Shown in pieces: positions 52,444-61,772 of a DNA stretch of 64,000 bases. The DNA is from Pseudomonas nitroreducens NBRC 12694. GTDB lineage: Bacteria > Pseudomonadota > Gammaproteobacteria > Pseudomonadales > Pseudomonadaceae. The position numbers and the translations under genes were made by a program. Position 1 is the first letter of the stretch. Each line of letters opens with the position of its first letter. Location: contig NZ_BDAI01000009.1 of NCBI RefSeq assembly GCF_002091755.1, positions 1-64,000 of the forward strand, read 5' to 3'. The notes below the pieces were generated by a model. That model was not told the DNA's origin, did no database searches, and saw only the letters and a list, made by a program, of their open reading frames with translations.

Positions 52444-53691
52444 TCAGTCCCAGCTCAGCGCGCCGCCGGTCTGGTACTCGATCACGCGGGTCTCGAAGAA
52501 GTTCTTTTCCTTCTTCAGGTCCATGATTTCGCTCATCCACGGGAACGGGTTGCTGGTGCCCGGGTATTCCTCTTTGAGGCCGATCTGGGTCAGGCGGCGG
52601 TTGGCGATGAACTTGAGGTAGTCCTCCATCATCGCCGCGTTCATGCCCAGTACGCCGCGCGGCATGGTGTCGCGTGCGTATTCGATTTCCAGTTGGGTGC
52701 CCTGGAGGATCATCTGGGTGGCCTCGTCCTTCATCTGGGCATCCCACAGGTGCGGGTTTTCGATCTTGATCTGGTTGATCACGTCGATGCCGAAGTTCAG
52801 GTGCATGGATTCGTCGCGCAGGATGTACTGGAACTGCTCGGCGGTGCCGGTCATCTTGTTGCGGCGGCCCATGGAGAGGATCTGGGTGAAGCCGCAGTAG
52901 AAGAAGATGCCTTCCAGGACGCAGTAGTAGGCGATCAGGTTGCGCAGGAACTGGCGGTCGGTCTCCGGGGTACCGGTTTCGAACTTCGGATCGGAGATCG
53001 AGCGGGTGTACTTCAGGCCCCAGGAGGCTTTCTTCGCGACCGAAGGAATCTCGTGGTACATGTTGAAGATTTCGCCTTCATCCATGCCCAGGGATTCGAT
53101 GCAGTACTGGTAGGCGTGGGTGTGGATCGCTTCCTCGAAGGCCTGGCGCAGGATGTACTGGCGGCACTCGGGGTTGGTGATCAGGCGGTACACGGCCAGC
53201 ACCAGGTTGTTGGCAACCAGGGAGTCGGCGGTGGAGAAGAAGCCGAGGTTGCGCATGACGATGCGGCGCTCGTCCTCGGACAGGCCGTCCTTGCTCTTCC
53301 ACAGGGCAATGTCGGCGTTCATGTTCACTTCCTGGGGCATCCAGTGGTTGGCGCAACCATCCAGATACTTCTGCCAGGCCCAGTCGTACTTGAAGGGTAC
53401 GAGCTGGTTGAGGTCGGCGCGGGCGTTGATCATCTGCTTGTCGCCGACTTGTACGCGGGCGGCGGAGCCTTCGAGATCGTCCAGGCCTTCCTGGATGTCC
53501 AGGGCGTCGAGGGCCTGCTTGGCGCGGGCGACGGCGTCGGAGTCGTTGGCGGATACGGCGCGTGCTTCTTCGACGGAGCCAGCGGCGTCGGCGTCGAGTT
53601 TGTCAGCGTTCTGCGCGGCGGCCTGGGCGACGGCCGGGGCGGCCTTGGCTTCGGTGGCGTCTTCTTTGTCGAATTCGTCCCAGCTCAGCAT
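52444..53691 (-). CDS. nrdB: Ribonucleotide reductase class Ia, beta subunit
   Basis: A 415-residue subunit carrying the diferric-tyrosyl radical. Metal ligands are seen in RQAFEEAIHTHAYQYC and ILRDESMHLNFG, with further ligand positions in SLV...ECRQ. The N-terminal extension of about 90 residues is acidic and Ala-rich. The C-terminal LSWD follows ETRVIEYQTGG, the tail that docks on NrdA. The ATG giving MLSWDEFDK was chosen over an upstream frame. It is 321 bases downstream of nrdA. Confidence 0.94.
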   Translation of the reverse strand: MLSWDEFDKEDATEAKAAPAVAQAAAQNADKLDADAAGSVEEARAVSANDSDAVARAKQALDALDIQEGLDDLEGSAARVQVGDKQMINARADLNQLVPFKYDWAWQKYLDGCANHWMPQEVNMNADIALWKSKDGLSEDERRIVMRNLGFFSTADSLVANNLVLAVYRLITNPECRQYILRQAFEEAIHTHAYQYCIESLGMDEGEIFNMYHEIPSVAKKASWGLKYTRSISDPKFETGTPETDRQFLRNLIAYYCVLEGIFFYCGFTQILSMGRRNKMTGTAEQFQYILRDESMHLNFGIDVINQIKIENPHLWDAQMKDEATQMILQGTQLEIEYARDTMPRGVLGMNAAMMEDYLKFIANRRLTQIGLKEEYPGTSNPFPWMSEIMDLKKEKNFFETRVIEYQTGGALSWD

Positions 53692-53827
53692 GGGCTTCCT
53701 CTCCTGGTTCTGTGGGCTGCTCTGTGGCGGCCTGATGTCTGATGGCGTGGTGTGCACGCTAAGAGCTTTGCGTCTTCCGTTCACGACGGAGGAGGCTGTT
53801 GTTCTGAGGGAGATGGGGCCTTAAGAG

Positions 53828-53867
53828 CCCCTCACCCTAGCCCTCTCCCAGAGGGAGAGGGGACTGT
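53828..53867. repeat. G+C-rich palindromic repeat, single head
   Basis: Half copy: CCCCTCACCCTAGCCCTCTCCC with GGGAGAGGGGACTGT. The rest of the 321-base nrdA-nrdB gap 53692-54012 shows no further gene; it includes a leader for nrdB. Confidence 0.78.
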
Positions 53868-54012
53868 GAAGCTGCGGAGTTCTGGCGGTGCCTCGGAGCG
53901 AGGCCGCGCTAGGCGCCTGGTAGGTCGGAGACCCTGAGCGTACGGCTGTACGTGATGGGGGCCGACCTGCCGGGCAACGACGCGCGGACCGTTCCGAGGA
54001 CCGCTTACTCCA

Positions 54013-56901
54013 TTACTGGCAGGCTTCGCAGTCTGGATTGTCGATGGAGCAGGCCTGCGGTACCGGAGCCGGTTGCGGCTCGGCGGCTGCGGCTTGCAGG
54101 CCATCGTTGCCACCGGCCGACACGGCGTTGAGCTTGCCGGTGTTGATGGTGGACTTCTCGGTGCTGGTGGCGGCCAGGGCACGGAGGTAGTAGGTGGTTT
54201 TCAGGCCACGGAACCACGCCATGCGGTAGGTCACGTCCAGTTTCTTGCCCGAGGCGCCGGCGATGTAGAGGTTCAGGGACTGGGCCTGATCGATCCACTT
54301 CTGGCGGCGGCTGGCGGCGTCGACGATCCACTTGGTCTCGACTTCGAAGGCGGTGGCGTACAGGTCTTTCAGGTCTTGCGGGATGCGCTCGATCTGCTGC
54401 ACGGAGCCGTCGTAGTACTTCAGGTCGTTGACCATGACCGGGTCCCACAGGCCGCGCGCCTTGAGGTCGCGAACCAGGTAGGGGTTGATCACGGTGAACT
54501 CGCCGGAGAGGTTCGATTTCACGTACAGGTTCTGGTAGGTCGGCTCGATGGACTGCGATACGCCGGTGATGTTGGCAATGGTCGCGGTCGGCGCGATGGC
54601 CATGATGTTCGAGTTACGGATGCCTTTCTGTACGCGGGCACGGACCGGAGCCCAGTCGAGGGATTCGCTGAGGTCGACGTCGATGTACTTCTGGCCACGG
54701 GCTTCGATGAGGATCTGCTGGGAGTCCAGCGGCAGGATGCCCTTGGACCACAGGGAGCCGTCGAAGGTCTCGTAGGCGCCACGCTCGTCGGCCAGGTCAC
54801 AGGAAGCCTGGATGGCGAAGTAGCTCACCGCTTCCATGGACTTGTCGGCGAACTCGATGGCCGCGTCCGAGCCGTAGGCGATGTGCTGCAGGTACAGAGC
54901 GTCCTGGAAGCCCATGATGCCCAGGCCAACCGGGCGGTGCTTGAGGTTCGAGTTGCGAGCCTGCGGGACCGAGTAGTAGTTGATGTCGATAACGTTATCG
55001 AGCATGCGCACGGCGGTCTTCACGGTCTTCTCGAGCTTGGCGGTGTCCAGCTTGCCGTCGACGATGTGGTTGACCAGGTTGATCGAGCCCAGGTTGCAGA
55101 CCGCGATCTCGTCCTTGTTGGTGTTCAGGGTGATCTCGGTGCACAGGTTCGAGCTGTGGACCACGCCCACGTGCTGCTGCGGGCTGCGCAGGTTGCACGG
55201 GTCCTTGAAGGTCAGCCACGGGTGGCCGGTCTCGAAGAGCATGGAGAGCATCTTGCGCCACAGGTCCTTGGCCTGGACGACCTTGAACACCTTGATCTTG
55301 TTGTACTCGGTCAGGGCTTCGTAATACTCGTAGCGCTCTTCGAAGGCCTTGCCGGTCAGATCGTGCAGGTCCGGTACTTCGGACGGGGAGAACAGGGTCC
55401 ACTTGCCGTCGTCGAAGACGCGCTTCATGAACAGGTCCGGAATCCAGTTCGCGGTGTTCATGTCGTGGGTACGGCGACGGTCGTCACCGGTGTTCTTGCG
55501 CAGTTCGAGGAATTCCTCGATGTCCAGGTGCCAGGTTTCCAGGTAGGCGCAGACGGCGCCCTTGCGCTTGCCACCCTGGTTAACGGCGACGGCGGTGTCG
55601 TTCACCACTTTCAGGAAGGGGACGACGCCCTGGGATTTGCCGTTGGTGCCCTTGATGTAGGAGCCCAGCGCGCGCACCGGCGTCCAGTCGTTGCCCAGGC
55701 CACCGGCGAATTTCGACAGCATGGCGTTGTCGTGGATCGCGTTGTAGATGCCCGACAGGTCGTCCGGCACGGTGGTCAGGTAGCAGGAGGACAGCTGCGG
55801 ACGCAGGGTGCCGGCGTTGAACAGGGTCGGGGTCGACGACATGTAGTCGAACGAGGAGAGCAGGTTGTAGAACTCGATGGCGCGAGCTTCACGGTCCTTC
55901 TCTTCGATGGCCAGGCCCATGGCCACGCGCATGAAGAAGACCTGCGGCAGTTCGAAACGGATGCCGTCCTTGTGGATGAAGTAGCGGTCGTACAGGGTCT
56001 GCAGGCCGAGGTAGGTGAACTGCTGGTCGCGCTCGTGGTTGATCGCGGCGCCCAGCTTGGCCAGGTCGTAGCCTTTGAGCTTGCTGTCGATCAGCTCGAA
56101 CTCGGAGCCCTTCTCGACGTAGGCGGCCAGGGCCTTGGCGTAGAGATCGGCCATCTCGTGGTGAGTGGCGCTCTCGGCGACGCCCAGGAAGCCCAGGGCT
56201 TCGGCGCGCAGGGTGTCCATCAGCAGGCGGGCGGTGACGTAGGAGTAGTTCGGCTCGCGCTCGACCAGGGTACGGGCGGTCATCACCAGGGCGGTGTTGA
56301 CGTCCTTCTCGGCGACGCCGTCGTACAGGTTCTTCAGGGTTTCGCGTTCGATCAGGCTGCCATCGACTTCGGCCAGGCCTTCGCAGGCTTCGCGGATGAT
56401 GGTCTGCAGGCGGCCCATGTCCAGCGGCTGGGTGCTGCCGTCGGCCTTGGTGATGCGGATGCTCGGGTGCGGCTGGGCGATGTCGCTGGCGTTGCCGGCA
56501 GTCTTGCGCTCGTTGGCGCGGGCTTCGCGGTAGATCACATAGTCGCGGGCGACTTTCTGCTCGCCGGCGCGCATCAGGGACAGCTCGACCTGGTCCTGGA
56601 TCTCTTCGATGTGGATGGTGCCACCGGAGGGCATGCGGCGCTTGAAGGTCGCGGTGACCTGTTCGGTCAGGCGGCGCACGGTCTCATGGATGCGCGACGA
56701 GGCGGCGGCGGTGCCGCCTTCCACGGCGAGGAACGCCTTGGTGATGGCTACGGTGATCTTGTCATCGGTGTAGGGAACTACGGTGCCGTTGCGCTTGATC
56801 ACGCGCAGCTGGCCGGGCGCAGTGGCGGCCAGATCCTGTGCGGATTCGGCGGCCTGCGGCGCGTTGGCCTGCGGGTTCTCGCGAGTGGTGTCGATTTGCA
56901 T
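54013..56901 (-). CDS. nrdA: Ribonucleotide reductase class Ia, alpha subunit
   Basis: A 962-residue catalytic subunit that makes deoxyribonucleoside diphosphates. It carries two N-terminal ATP-cone domains (first starting RVIKRNGTVVPYTDDKI, second IRITKADGSTQPLDMGRL), as known for P. aeruginosa NrdA, then the catalytic barrel with active-site Cys residues (LSSCYLT, SSNLCTEI), and the C-terminal shuttle pair Cys in NPDCEACQ. ATG 56901 was chosen; an upstream frame reads through the promoter region. It is transcribed before nrdB. A 784-base gap precedes it with regulatory boxes. Confidence 0.95.
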   Translation of the reverse strand: MQIDTTRENPQANAPQAAESAQDLAATAPGQLRVIKRNGTVVPYTDDKITVAITKAFLAVEGGTAAASSRIHETVRRLTEQVTATFKRRMPSGGTIHIEEIQDQVELSLMRAGEQKVARDYVIYREARANERKTAGNASDIAQPHPSIRITKADGSTQPLDMGRLQTIIREACEGLAEVDGSLIERETLKNLYDGVAEKDVNTALVMTARTLVEREPNYSYVTARLLMDTLRAEALGFLGVAESATHHEMADLYAKALAAYVEKGSEFELIDSKLKGYDLAKLGAAINHERDQQFTYLGLQTLYDRYFIHKDGIRFELPQVFFMRVAMGLAIEEKDREARAIEFYNLLSSFDYMSSTPTLFNAGTLRPQLSSCYLTTVPDDLSGIYNAIHDNAMLSKFAGGLGNDWTPVRALGSYIKGTNGKSQGVVPFLKVVNDTAVAVNQGGKRKGAVCAYLETWHLDIEEFLELRKNTGDDRRRTHDMNTANWIPDLFMKRVFDDGKWTLFSPSEVPDLHDLTGKAFEERYEYYEALTEYNKIKVFKVVQAKDLWRKMLSMLFETGHPWLTFKDPCNLRSPQQHVGVVHSSNLCTEITLNTNKDEIAVCNLGSINLVNHIVDGKLDTAKLEKTVKTAVRMLDNVIDINYYSVPQARNSNLKHRPVGLGIMGFQDALYLQHIAYGSDAAIEFADKSMEAVSYFAIQASCDLADERGAYETFDGSLWSKGILPLDSQQILIEARGQKYIDVDLSESLDWAPVRARVQKGIRNSNIMAIAPTATIANITGVSQSIEPTYQNLYVKSNLSGEFTVINPYLVRDLKARGLWDPVMVNDLKYYDGSVQQIERIPQDLKDLYATAFEVETKWIVDAASRRQKWIDQAQSLNLYIAGASGKKLDVTYRMAWFRGLKTTYYLRALAATSTEKSTINTGKLNAVSAGGNDGLQAAAAEPQPAPVPQACSIDNPDCEACQ

Positions 56902-57087
56902 GGGTGGTTGTCTCCACGTTCTCGTAATTTGGTGTGTTGCTGACGCCAGAGGCGCCGTCCCGAAAATAAAGAGCAAAAAGAGCAGTCGCCCGCGATTGCA
57001 GCCGCGAGCTGGAATTCGTCTGGAACAGGGGGAATGACCCGAAGCGCCTCCCTGGCCCAACTCGGGTGCCGGCTTTACGGACCGGGA

Positions 57088-57103
57088 CCACAATACCTAG
57101 TGG
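57088..57103. promoter_or_regulatory. NrdR-type box upstream of nrdA
   Basis: CCACAATACCTAGTGG matches the NrdR pattern ACACWATATATWGTGT at the conserved central positions. It lies 187 bases before the nrdA start. Confidence 0.6.
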
Positions 57104-57363
57104 TGTTGAACGTTACGTTGCAACACCCGTACCGCATTTCCATCGACATGAATCGCTCCTTGCGGGCTGGGCCGCCTGGCACCTCAGTACGTCTGGAATA
57201 CGTTGTGGTGGAACCGGAGGAGCCGTGGAACAGGCTCGGGATTTCGACTTTCTTCTTGTGTCCGGTTCGTGGTGGCAACCCCAAGATGTAGGGGTATGCC
57301 GCAACGGGGATACAAGATAATGCGCTATGGGGGGGTTTGCAAGGCGGGGCGACGGGGAAAAGC

Positions 57364-57372
57364 TGTGGATAA
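57364..57372. promoter_or_regulatory. DnaA box
   Basis: TGTGGATAA is the exact complement of the DnaA box TTATCCACA. DnaA control of nrdAB is known in E. coli. It is 463 bases before nrdA; the remainder of the gap (57104-57502) shows no gene. Confidence 0.6.
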
Positions 57373-57502
57373 AATGTGCATGGAATGTGGGTGAGGCGGG
57401 GTAACTCGCGCTATCCCTGATGCTGTCTGCCTTTCACCGTTCGTCGTGGTTGATGAGAGATTTTTCACACGCATCGGAGGGGCTGTGCGGGAAGGAACAC
57501 TA

Positions 57503-57518
57503 CCACAATATGTAGTGT
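57503..57518. promoter_or_regulatory. NrdR-type box, second
   Basis: CCACAATATGTAGTGT fits the NrdR pattern more closely than the box at 57088. It is 415 bases from that box and 168 bases from the response regulator gene, so it may act at a promoter in the intergenic region in either direction. Confidence 0.6.
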
Positions 57519-57685
57519 TTCTCACCGCGCAGCCCTTGACCTTTTCGCGCAATGCCTGCTTACGCCGGTGGCGTGCCGCAGCGCTGGCAATCTGGCTACA
57601 ATGCCGGCCGCTTTTGCGGGCTCTCTATAGTTACTCTCTGTTAGTAAGAGTGCTCGCGCTCGCTCATGGCGCATCAGGAGGCAAG

Positions 57686-58390
57686 GTGGAACAAGAAGCG
57701 CGCATTCTCATCGTCGAGGACGACCAGCGACTGGCCGAGTTGACCCAGGATTACCTGGAGAGCAACGGCCTGGCGGTGTCCATCGAGTCCCACGGCGGCA
57801 GGGCGGTGGAGCGGGTGCTGGCCGAGCGGCCGGACCTGGTAGTGCTCGACCTGATGCTGCCGGGTGAGGATGGGCTGTCCATCTGCAAGCGCCTGCGCCC
57901 GGACTACGACGGGCCGATCCTGATGCTCACCGCGCGCACCGACGACATGGACCAGGTGCAGGGCCTGGAGATGGGCGCCGACGACTACGTGTGCAAGCCG
58001 GTGCGCCCGCGCGTGCTGCTGGCGCGCATCCGCGCCCTGCTGCGGCGCAGCGAGCCGGCCGAGGCCGTGCCAGCCGTTGCCGGCAAGCGCCTGACCTTCG
58101 GCAAGCTGGTGATCGACAATGCCATGCGCGAGGCCTGGCTGGACGGGCAGACCATCGAGCTGACCAGCGCCGAGTTCGACCTGCTCTGGCTGCTGGCGGC
58201 CAATGCCGGGCGCATCCTCTCCCGCGAGGAAATCTTCAATTCCCTGCGCGGCATCGAGTACGACGGCCAGGACCGCTCCATTGACGTGCGCATCTCGCGC
58301 ATCCGCCCGAAGATCGGCGACGACCCGATGCACCCGCGCCTGATCAAGACGGTGCGCAGCAAGGGCTACCTGTTCGTCGGGGAGCTCTGA
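57686..58390 (+). CDS. rstA: OmpR-family response regulator, RstA-like
   Basis: A 234-residue regulator with acidic residues in ILIVEDDQRL, phospho-acceptor Asp (VVLDLMLPGEDG), the Lys in YVCKPVRP, and an OmpR winged helix with LTSAEFDLLWLLAANAG and SIDVRISRIRPKIGD. The GTG at 57686 is preferred: AGGAGG lies just upstream and the receiver begins at once. It is divergent from nrdA. It pairs with the kinase at 59169, separated by a GNAT gene; matches P. aeruginosa PA1157. Confidence 0.88.
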   Translation: MEQEARILIVEDDQRLAELTQDYLESNGLAVSIESHGGRAVERVLAERPDLVVLDLMLPGEDGLSICKRLRPDYDGPILMLTARTDDMDQVQGLEMGADDYVCKPVRPRVLLARIRALLRRSEPAEAVPAVAGKRLTFGKLVIDNAMREAWLDGQTIELTSAEFDLLWLLAANAGRILSREEIFNSLRGIEYDGQDRSIDVRISRIRPKIGDDPMHPRLIKTVRSKGYLFVGEL

Positions 58391-58393
58391 GCC

Positions 58394-58948
58394 GTGAGCG
58401 CCGTGCCACCGTTCCCCGAGCTGCACGGCGAGCGCTTCCGCCTGCGCGCCTTCATCGATGCCGACCAGCCGGCGGTATTCCGCGCGCTGTCGCACCCCGA
58501 GGTGATCCGCTACTACGGCGTCTCCTACGCGACGCTGGAAGCCACCCGCGAGCAGATGGAATGGTTCGAGCGCATCTATAACGAGCGCAGCGGCATCTGG
58601 TGGGCGATCTGCCGGCCGGACGCCCCCGAGGACATCATCGGCGGCTGCGGCTTCAACAACTGGCAGCAGGAACACCGCCGCCTGGAACTGGGCTACTGGC
58701 TGCTGCCCGAGCATTGGGGGCAGGGCGTGATGAGCGAGTGCCTGCCGCTGATCTTCCGCCATGCCTTCCAAGACATGAACGTGCACCGCATCGAGGCCGA
58801 GGTGGAGCCGGAGAACCTTGCCAGCGGCCGCTTGCTGCTGCGCCAGGGCTTCACGCTGGAAGGTCGGCGGCGTGAGTGCGAGGTGAAGGACGGCGCGTTC
58901 CTCAGCCTGGACAATTACGGGTTGCTCAACTCGGAGGCAGCTGAGTGA
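58394..58948 (+). CDS. GNAT N-acetyltransferase (RimJ/RimL type)
   Basis: A 184-residue acetyltransferase with the GNAT acetyl-CoA-binding motif in LELGYWLLPEHWGQGVMSECL and the C-terminal VHRIEAEVEPENLASGRLLLRQGFTLEG. Starts at GTG 58394, three bases after the rstA stop. It could acetylate a protein N-terminus or a small amine; substrate unknown. It lies between the response regulator and the kinase genes and is probably co-transcribed with rstA. Confidence 0.85.
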   Translation: MSAVPPFPELHGERFRLRAFIDADQPAVFRALSHPEVIRYYGVSYATLEATREQMEWFERIYNERSGIWWAICRPDAPEDIIGGCGFNNWQQEHRRLELGYWLLPEHWGQGVMSECLPLIFRHAFQDMNVHRIEAEVEPENLASGRLLLRQGFTLEGRRRECEVKDGAFLSLDNYGLLNSEAAE

Positions 58949-58960
58949 GGCGGGCGCTGG

Positions 58961-59130
58961 CCCTCACCCCAACCCTCTCCCAAGGGGAGAGGGGGCTGTC
59001 CGTGCTGGCTGTCGGTTCGGTTTCATCGTGCCTGACTCGACGCCAACCGAGCGGCATTACTGTAGCGCCAGGCTTCATGTGCACTCCGCACAGTCCCCTC
59101 TCCCCCTGGGAGAGGGCTAGGTTGAGGGGG
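58961..59130. repeat. G+C-rich two-headed palindromic repeat, copy 5 (long linker)
   Basis: Heads at about 58961-58994 and 59093-59130 with a roughly 100-base linker; the second head ends GTTGAGGGGG. It lies between the GNAT and kinase genes. Confidence 0.75.
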
Positions 59131-59168
59131 CTCCCCAGGAGTGCCGAACCCAGGGGGAACTCCCCCCG

Positions 59169-60794
59169 ATGAAATCCATCTTCCTGCGCATCTACGGCGG
59201 CATGCTGCTGACCCTGGTGGCGGTCGCCGCGCTGGCCGTGCTGACCTTGCACCTGGTCAACGACGTGCGCGGCGAGCGCTACCGCGAGGACCTGGCGCGC
59301 GGCACCTTCCGCCTGATGGCGGACGAGCTGCTGCCCATGAGCGAGGTGGACCGCAAGCGCGCACTGAGCCAGTGGAGCCGCCTGCTGGGTATTCCGCTGA
59401 AACTCACCAGCCTGGATGCGCTGGGCATGGAAGGGCGCAGCCGGGCGCGGCTGATGAACGACCAGGTGCTGGTGCAGTCCGGCGCGCCCCATGAAGTCAA
59501 GGTGATGACCCAGGTGAGCGCGGCCGAAGGGCTGATCCTCACCGGCGAGGTGGAGCAGGTCAGCGAGCAGCTGGCGCGTGCGACCATCTACCTGCTGATG
59601 GACGAGCTCAAGCGCTACCCGGCCAGCGAGCAGCCGTATCACCTGGCGCGCATCGTCCGCGACAAGCGCTTCGGCTTCGAGGTGCACCTGCTGCGCCTGA
59701 AGGAGGTCGACCTCGACGACGACCAGAGTCGTCGGGTGGAAGAGGGCGATACGGTAATGGCGCTGGGCAAGGGCGGCGATTCGATCCGCGTGCTCTCGGG
59801 CATCCTCGACACGCCCTGGGTGCTGGAGCTGGGACCGATCTACCAGATGAACCCCTACCCGCCGCAGTTGCTGACGATCATCGTGGTCGTCGCGCTGACG
59901 CTCATCGGCCTGACCTTGTACCTGTTGATCAGCGGGCTGGAGCAGCGCCTGCGCGGCCTCGAATCCGCCGCCACGCGCATCGCCCGCGGCAGCCTGGATA
60001 CCCGCGTGGAAGTGCGCGGCGCGGATTCGGTGGGGCGCCTCGCCGGGGCCTTCAACCACATGGCGGAGCAGTTGCACCTGTTGCTGACGGTGCAGCGCGA
60101 GCTGGTGCGCGCGGTTTCCCACGAGCTGCGCACGCCGGTGGCGCGGCTGCGCTTCGGGCTGGAGATGATCGAGTCCGCCGAGACCGACACGGCGCGACGC
60201 AAGTACATGGAGGGCATGGATGGCGACATCCAGGACCTCGACCAGTTGGTGGACGAGATGCTCACCTACGCGCGCCTGGAGCAGGGCTCGCCGGCGCTGA
60301 GCTACCAGCGCATCGAGCTGGGCGCGCTGGTGGAACAGGTGGTGGCGGAGATCGCCCCGCTGCGCCGGGAAATCACCGTCACCTGCGAGCCGGGTGCGTT
60401 GGTGCCATTTGACCAGGGCAGCTGGATCGAAGCCGAGCCGCGCTACCTGCATCGCGCCCTGCAGAACCTGATGACCAATGCGCTGCGCTACGCCGAAGGG
60501 CGGGTGCGGGTGAGTTACCGGGTGAGTGTGGATCGCTGCCAGGTCGACGTGGAAGACGACGGCCCTGGGGTTCCCGAAGCGCAGTGGCACCGTTTGTTCC
60601 AGCCGTTCTTCCGTGCCGACGACAGCCGCGCGCGGGTCACCGGCGGGCATGGGCTGGGGCTTTCCATCGTGCGGCGGATCATCCACTGGCACGGCGGCCG
60701 CGCGCAGATCGCCAAAAGCGAAGTGCTCGGCGGGGCATGCTTCACGCTGCTGTGGCCGCGCCGCCAGGCACCGAAGGTCGAAGACAGTATTTGA
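59169..60794 (+). CDS. rstB: Sensor histidine kinase, RstB-like
   Basis: A 541-residue inner-membrane kinase with a first helix near residues 9-30, a periplasmic domain, a second helix near 237-259, HAMP, the H box AVSHELRTPVARLRFGLEM, the N box NLMTNALRYAEG, VEDDGPGVP and GGHGLGLSIVRRI. It is the probable partner of the RstA-like regulator although the GNAT gene and a repeat lie between them. The signal is unknown. Confidence 0.88.
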   Translation: MKSIFLRIYGGMLLTLVAVAALAVLTLHLVNDVRGERYREDLARGTFRLMADELLPMSEVDRKRALSQWSRLLGIPLKLTSLDALGMEGRSRARLMNDQVLVQSGAPHEVKVMTQVSAAEGLILTGEVEQVSEQLARATIYLLMDELKRYPASEQPYHLARIVRDKRFGFEVHLLRLKEVDLDDDQSRRVEEGDTVMALGKGGDSIRVLSGILDTPWVLELGPIYQMNPYPPQLLTIIVVVALTLIGLTLYLLISGLEQRLRGLESAATRIARGSLDTRVEVRGADSVGRLAGAFNHMAEQLHLLLTVQRELVRAVSHELRTPVARLRFGLEMIESAETDTARRKYMEGMDGDIQDLDQLVDEMLTYARLEQGSPALSYQRIELGALVEQVVAEIAPLRREITVTCEPGALVPFDQGSWIEAEPRYLHRALQNLMTNALRYAEGRVRVSYRVSVDRCQVDVEDDGPGVPEAQWHRLFQPFFRADDSRARVTGGHGLGLSIVRRIIHWHGGRAQIAKSEVLGGACFTLLWPRRQAPKVEDSI

Positions 60795-60913
60795 TCTGTG
60801 GGTCAGAAAATGCAGAATGCTACGGCCCCATTCACGGCTGATGGCGCGCCTGCTCTGCACGAACACTTCCATTGATGTTGCTATCCCATCAGGGGTATTG
60901 CAGAGTCATCGCC

Positions 60914-60940
60914 ATCGTTATGTAATTTTTGTTATAGCGA
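60914..60940. promoter_or_regulatory. ModE-type operator before modA
   Basis: ATCGTTATGTA, six bases, then TTATAGCGA (60914-60940) matches the ModE box ATCGNTATATA-N6-TATATNNCGAT at most positions. It lies 59 bases before the modA start, so molybdate-bound ModE should repress the operon. Confidence 0.72.
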
Positions 60941-60999
60941 GCGAGAGGCACGGCCAGCCATTCCGATGCTCGATAACAACAACCCACTGGAGCCTCACC

Positions 61000-61755
61000 A
61001 TGAAACACCGCTTCGCAAGCCTGTCCCTGCTGGTCGCTTCCTGCTTCACCCTGCACTCGGCGCTGGCCGATGAAGTGCAGGTCGCCGTGGCCGCCAACTT
61101 CACCGCGCCGATCCAGGCGATCGCCAAGGACTTCGAGAAGGACACCGGCCACAAGCTGGTCGCCGTCTACGGCGCCACCGGCCAGTTCTACACCCAGATC
61201 AAGAACGGCGCGCCGTTCGAAGTCTTCCTCGCCGCCGACGACAGCACGCCGAAGAAACTCGAAGCCGAGAAGGAAATCGTCCCCGGTTCGCGCTTCACCT
61301 ATGCCATCGGAACCCTGGCGCTGTGGTCGGCAAAAGACGGCTACGTCGATGCCAAGGGTGAGGTGCTGAAGAAGAACGAGTACAAGCACCTGTCCATCGC
61401 CAACCCGAAAGCCGCGCCCTACGGCCTGGCGGCTACCCAGGTGATCGACAAGCTCGGCCTCAAGGACAAGGTCGCCGGCAAGATCGTCGAAGGCCAGAAC
61501 ATCACCCAGGCCTTCCAGTTCGTTTCCACCGGCAACGCGGAGCTGGGCTTCGTGGCGTTGTCGCAGATCTACAAGGATGGCAAGGTGACCAGCGGTTCCG
61601 CCTGGATCGTCCCGGCTGACCTGCACGACCCGATCCGCCAGGACGCCGTGATCCTCAACAAGGGCAAGGACAGCGCCGCCGCCAAGGCGCTGGTCGATTA
61701 CCTGAAAGGACCGAAGGCCGCCGCGGTGATCAAGTCCTACGGTTACGAACTCTAA
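61000..61755 (+). CDS. modA: Molybdate ABC transporter periplasmic binding protein
   Basis: A 251-residue exported solute-binding protein. Signal peptide ends SALA near residue 24; the mature start DEVQVAVAANFTAPIQAIAKDFEK is the ModA signature, followed by GATGQFYTQIKNGAPFEVFLAADDS and ANPKAAPYG, with oxyanion-binding Ser/Ala/Tyr positions. It binds molybdate in the periplasm for ModBC. ATG 61000 was chosen because it opens the signal peptide. It is first in a modABC operon. Confidence 0.94.
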   Translation: MKHRFASLSLLVASCFTLHSALADEVQVAVAANFTAPIQAIAKDFEKDTGHKLVAVYGATGQFYTQIKNGAPFEVFLAADDSTPKKLEAEKEIVPGSRFTYAIGTLALWSAKDGYVDAKGEVLKKNEYKHLSIANPKAAPYGLAATQVIDKLGLKDKVAGKIVEGQNITQAFQFVSTGNAELGFVALSQIYKDGKVTSGSAWIVPADLHDPIRQDAVILNKGKDSAAAKALVDYLKGPKAAAVIKSYGYEL

Positions 61756-61772
61756 GCCTCTAAGGAACAGCG

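Noticed and set aside
54073..56943. 956-codon plus-strand frame opposite nrdA
   Set aside because: Antisense shadow of nrdA; repetitive Gly/Val/Gln composition typical of reverse frames.
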